Source: JAGVPT01 sp035505655 (GTDB taxonomy: Bacteria; Bacteroidota; Ignavibacteria; UBA10030; UBA8401). Taken from it: a DNA stretch of 64,000 nucleotides. How positions within the stretch are numbered: position 1 is the stretch's first letter; every line of letters starts with the position of its first letter. Positions 63,476-64,000 of this stretch are shown piece after piece. The position numbers and the translations under genes are program-made. The stretch spans positions 53,095 to 117,094 of the forward strand of contig DATJQP010000034.1 of the NCBI GenBank assembly GCA_035505655.1, read 5' to 3'. The notes beneath the pieces are model-generated. The model was not told where the DNA came from. It ran no database searches and saw nothing but the letters and a program-made list of their open reading frames with translations.

Positions 63476-63603
63476 CGTCTCAGAATCCCCCGCAGAAGAT
63501 GAAGGCCGAGGAGAGCGGCCAGGATCAGGGGGATTGCGACCAGAGGAGCCCTTCCGAGGGAAAGCCCGTGCGTTTGCGGAGATGTTCTGCTGAAGGTTCT
63601 CAT
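63472..63603 (-). CDS. 43-residue single-span membrane protein
   Basis: A short gene of 44 codons that is easily missed. It starts with an ATG that overlaps the stop of the upstream membrane gene as ATGA, and its own TGA overlaps the ATG of the downstream membrane gene in the same way. The product has a basic polar N-terminus (about 17 residues), one hydrophobic helix (about 19-38, APLVAIPLILAALLGLHLL) and a basic end (RGILRR). The double overlap and the well-formed helix argue that it is real. A GGAGG motif lies nine bases before the start. Confidence 0.65.
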   Translation of the reverse strand: MRTFSRTSPQTHGLSLGRAPLVAIPLILAALLGLHLLRGILRR

Positions 63604-64000
63604 CCTTTCTTCCCTCCCTCAATTCCTCCGGCAGAGGGACCGCTGCCGGGTGCCGGCCTTATAAGCTTGCCAAGATAGACTCCGCCAAACGCCGGCAGGA
63701 ATGCGACAAAAGATCCGACGCCGTCCGAAATCAGGAGGTCATTCTGATGGGTGGCTCCGATCCAAAGGAACTGAGAAAGGGGAATAAACGCACCCATGAC
63801 GAGGGCGTACTTCCACTCACCTTCGCGGACGACATAACCCAGCACGAACCCCAACAAGAGAAGGAGGAGGACCGGGAACTGCGGTTCGGTGGTCCCAAGG
63901 TTGATGAACCCGGCCAGCCATCCAAAAAAGAGAGAGACCATAAGCCCGAAAAGGGGGGGGCGCAGGTAGATGGTCACGACTCCGGCAAGGAAGAGGAATG
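63600..64000 (-). CDS. Partial membrane protein, cut by the window edge
   Basis: At least 132 residues with about four membrane spans (FLFLAGVV..., LFGLMVSLFFGWLAGFINLG, FPVLLLLLLGFVLGYVV, YALVMGAFIPLSQFLWIG) and a Gly/Lys-rich end. A GTG at 63977 could start it, but the frame stays open and hydrophobic to the edge, so the true start is probably outside. Its TGA overlaps the ATG of the 43-residue gene, giving a chain of three coupled membrane-protein genes. The function is unknown. Confidence 0.6.
   Translation of the reverse strand, partial: FLFLAGVVTIYLRPPLFGLMVSLFFGWLAGFINLGTTEPQFPVLLLLLLGFVLGYVVREGEWKYALVMGAFIPLSQFLWIGATHQNDLLISDGVGSFVAFLPAFGGVYLGKLIRPAPGSGPSAGGIEGGKKG

Noticed and set aside
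1..64000. tRNA, rRNA, CRISPR, insertion sequence, prophage or attachment site
   Set aside because: I looked for cloverleaf-like GTTCGA segments, regularly spaced repeats, transposase or integrase motifs and phage genes in the gaps and reading frames and found none. A tRNAscan, Infernal and ISfinder search would settle this.

Overview
The window is a densely coded, GC-rich stretch of bacterial chromosome with about 53 protein genes. I see no tRNA, rRNA, CRISPR array, insertion sequence or prophage, and no gene-free stretch longer than about 250 bases. A type IX secretion (T9SS) sorting domain with an NFPNPFNP motif, an alternative complex III (ACIII), a bacterial geranylgeranylglyceryl-phosphate synthase and outer-membrane proteins of Bacteroidota type point to the Bacteroidota/Chlorobiota (FCB) group. 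An Ignavibacteria-like lineage seems most likely. The promoters I could read look like ordinary sigma-70 promoters (-35, 17-base spacer, -10), not the -33/-7 form of class Bacteroidia, which fits that placement. The lineage is inferred, not proven.

Region 1 (1-13.4 kb) is respiration and copper. A minus-strand operon runs ccoS-ccoN-ccoO-monoheme cytochrome c-actA-DinB-like-actB-actC-actD and joins a cbb3-type oxidase to ACIII; actE/actF would lie beyond the left edge. It starts at a divergent promoter region holding a perfect 18-bp palindrome, opposite a DsbD_2/SafE-type membrane protein. Next come a copper P-type ATPase, a CopZ-like chaperone and an AraC regulator with its own heavy-metal-type domain, with an 11-bp direct repeat upstream of copZ.

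Region 2 (13.4-20.4 kb, plus strand) holds phosphohexomutase, a lone microcompartment vertex protein (EutN/CcmL), dprA, a DUF3109 protein, rpoN, hslV and hslU, closed by a bidirectional terminator. Region 3 (20.5-26.3 kb, minus) is an envelope module: a TPR lipoprotein, a DUF3467 protein, a large exported protein and an outer-membrane barrel. Region 4 (26.5-45 kb) is mostly housekeeping: nfeD-slipin, bacilliredoxin, aconitase, clpS, a thioredoxin-like protein, alaS, GGGP synthase, gmhA, ybaB-recR, two small lipoproteins, pheA, ftsX and sdhCDAB.

Region 5 (45-59.7 kb, minus) is the most unusual part. It is a probable operon from a good promoter at about 59.75 kb to a terminator at 44.97 kb. It encodes a TPR-CsgG lipoprotein, a 1470-residue Asp-box protein with a T9SS sorting domain, a translationally coupled outer-membrane barrel, a second CsgG-domain protein, a CsgG/FlgT-like-transglutaminase-TPR protein, a CHASE2 adenylate/guanylate cyclase and a DUF3300-like Tyr/Pro-rich protein. 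I propose it as a cell-surface secretion and sensing system.

Region 6 (59.9-64 kb) has an SDR-family protein, a rhodanese-DUF4395 pair, and a chain of three overlapping membrane-protein genes that includes an unnoticed 43-residue protein; the first gene of the chain runs off the right edge.
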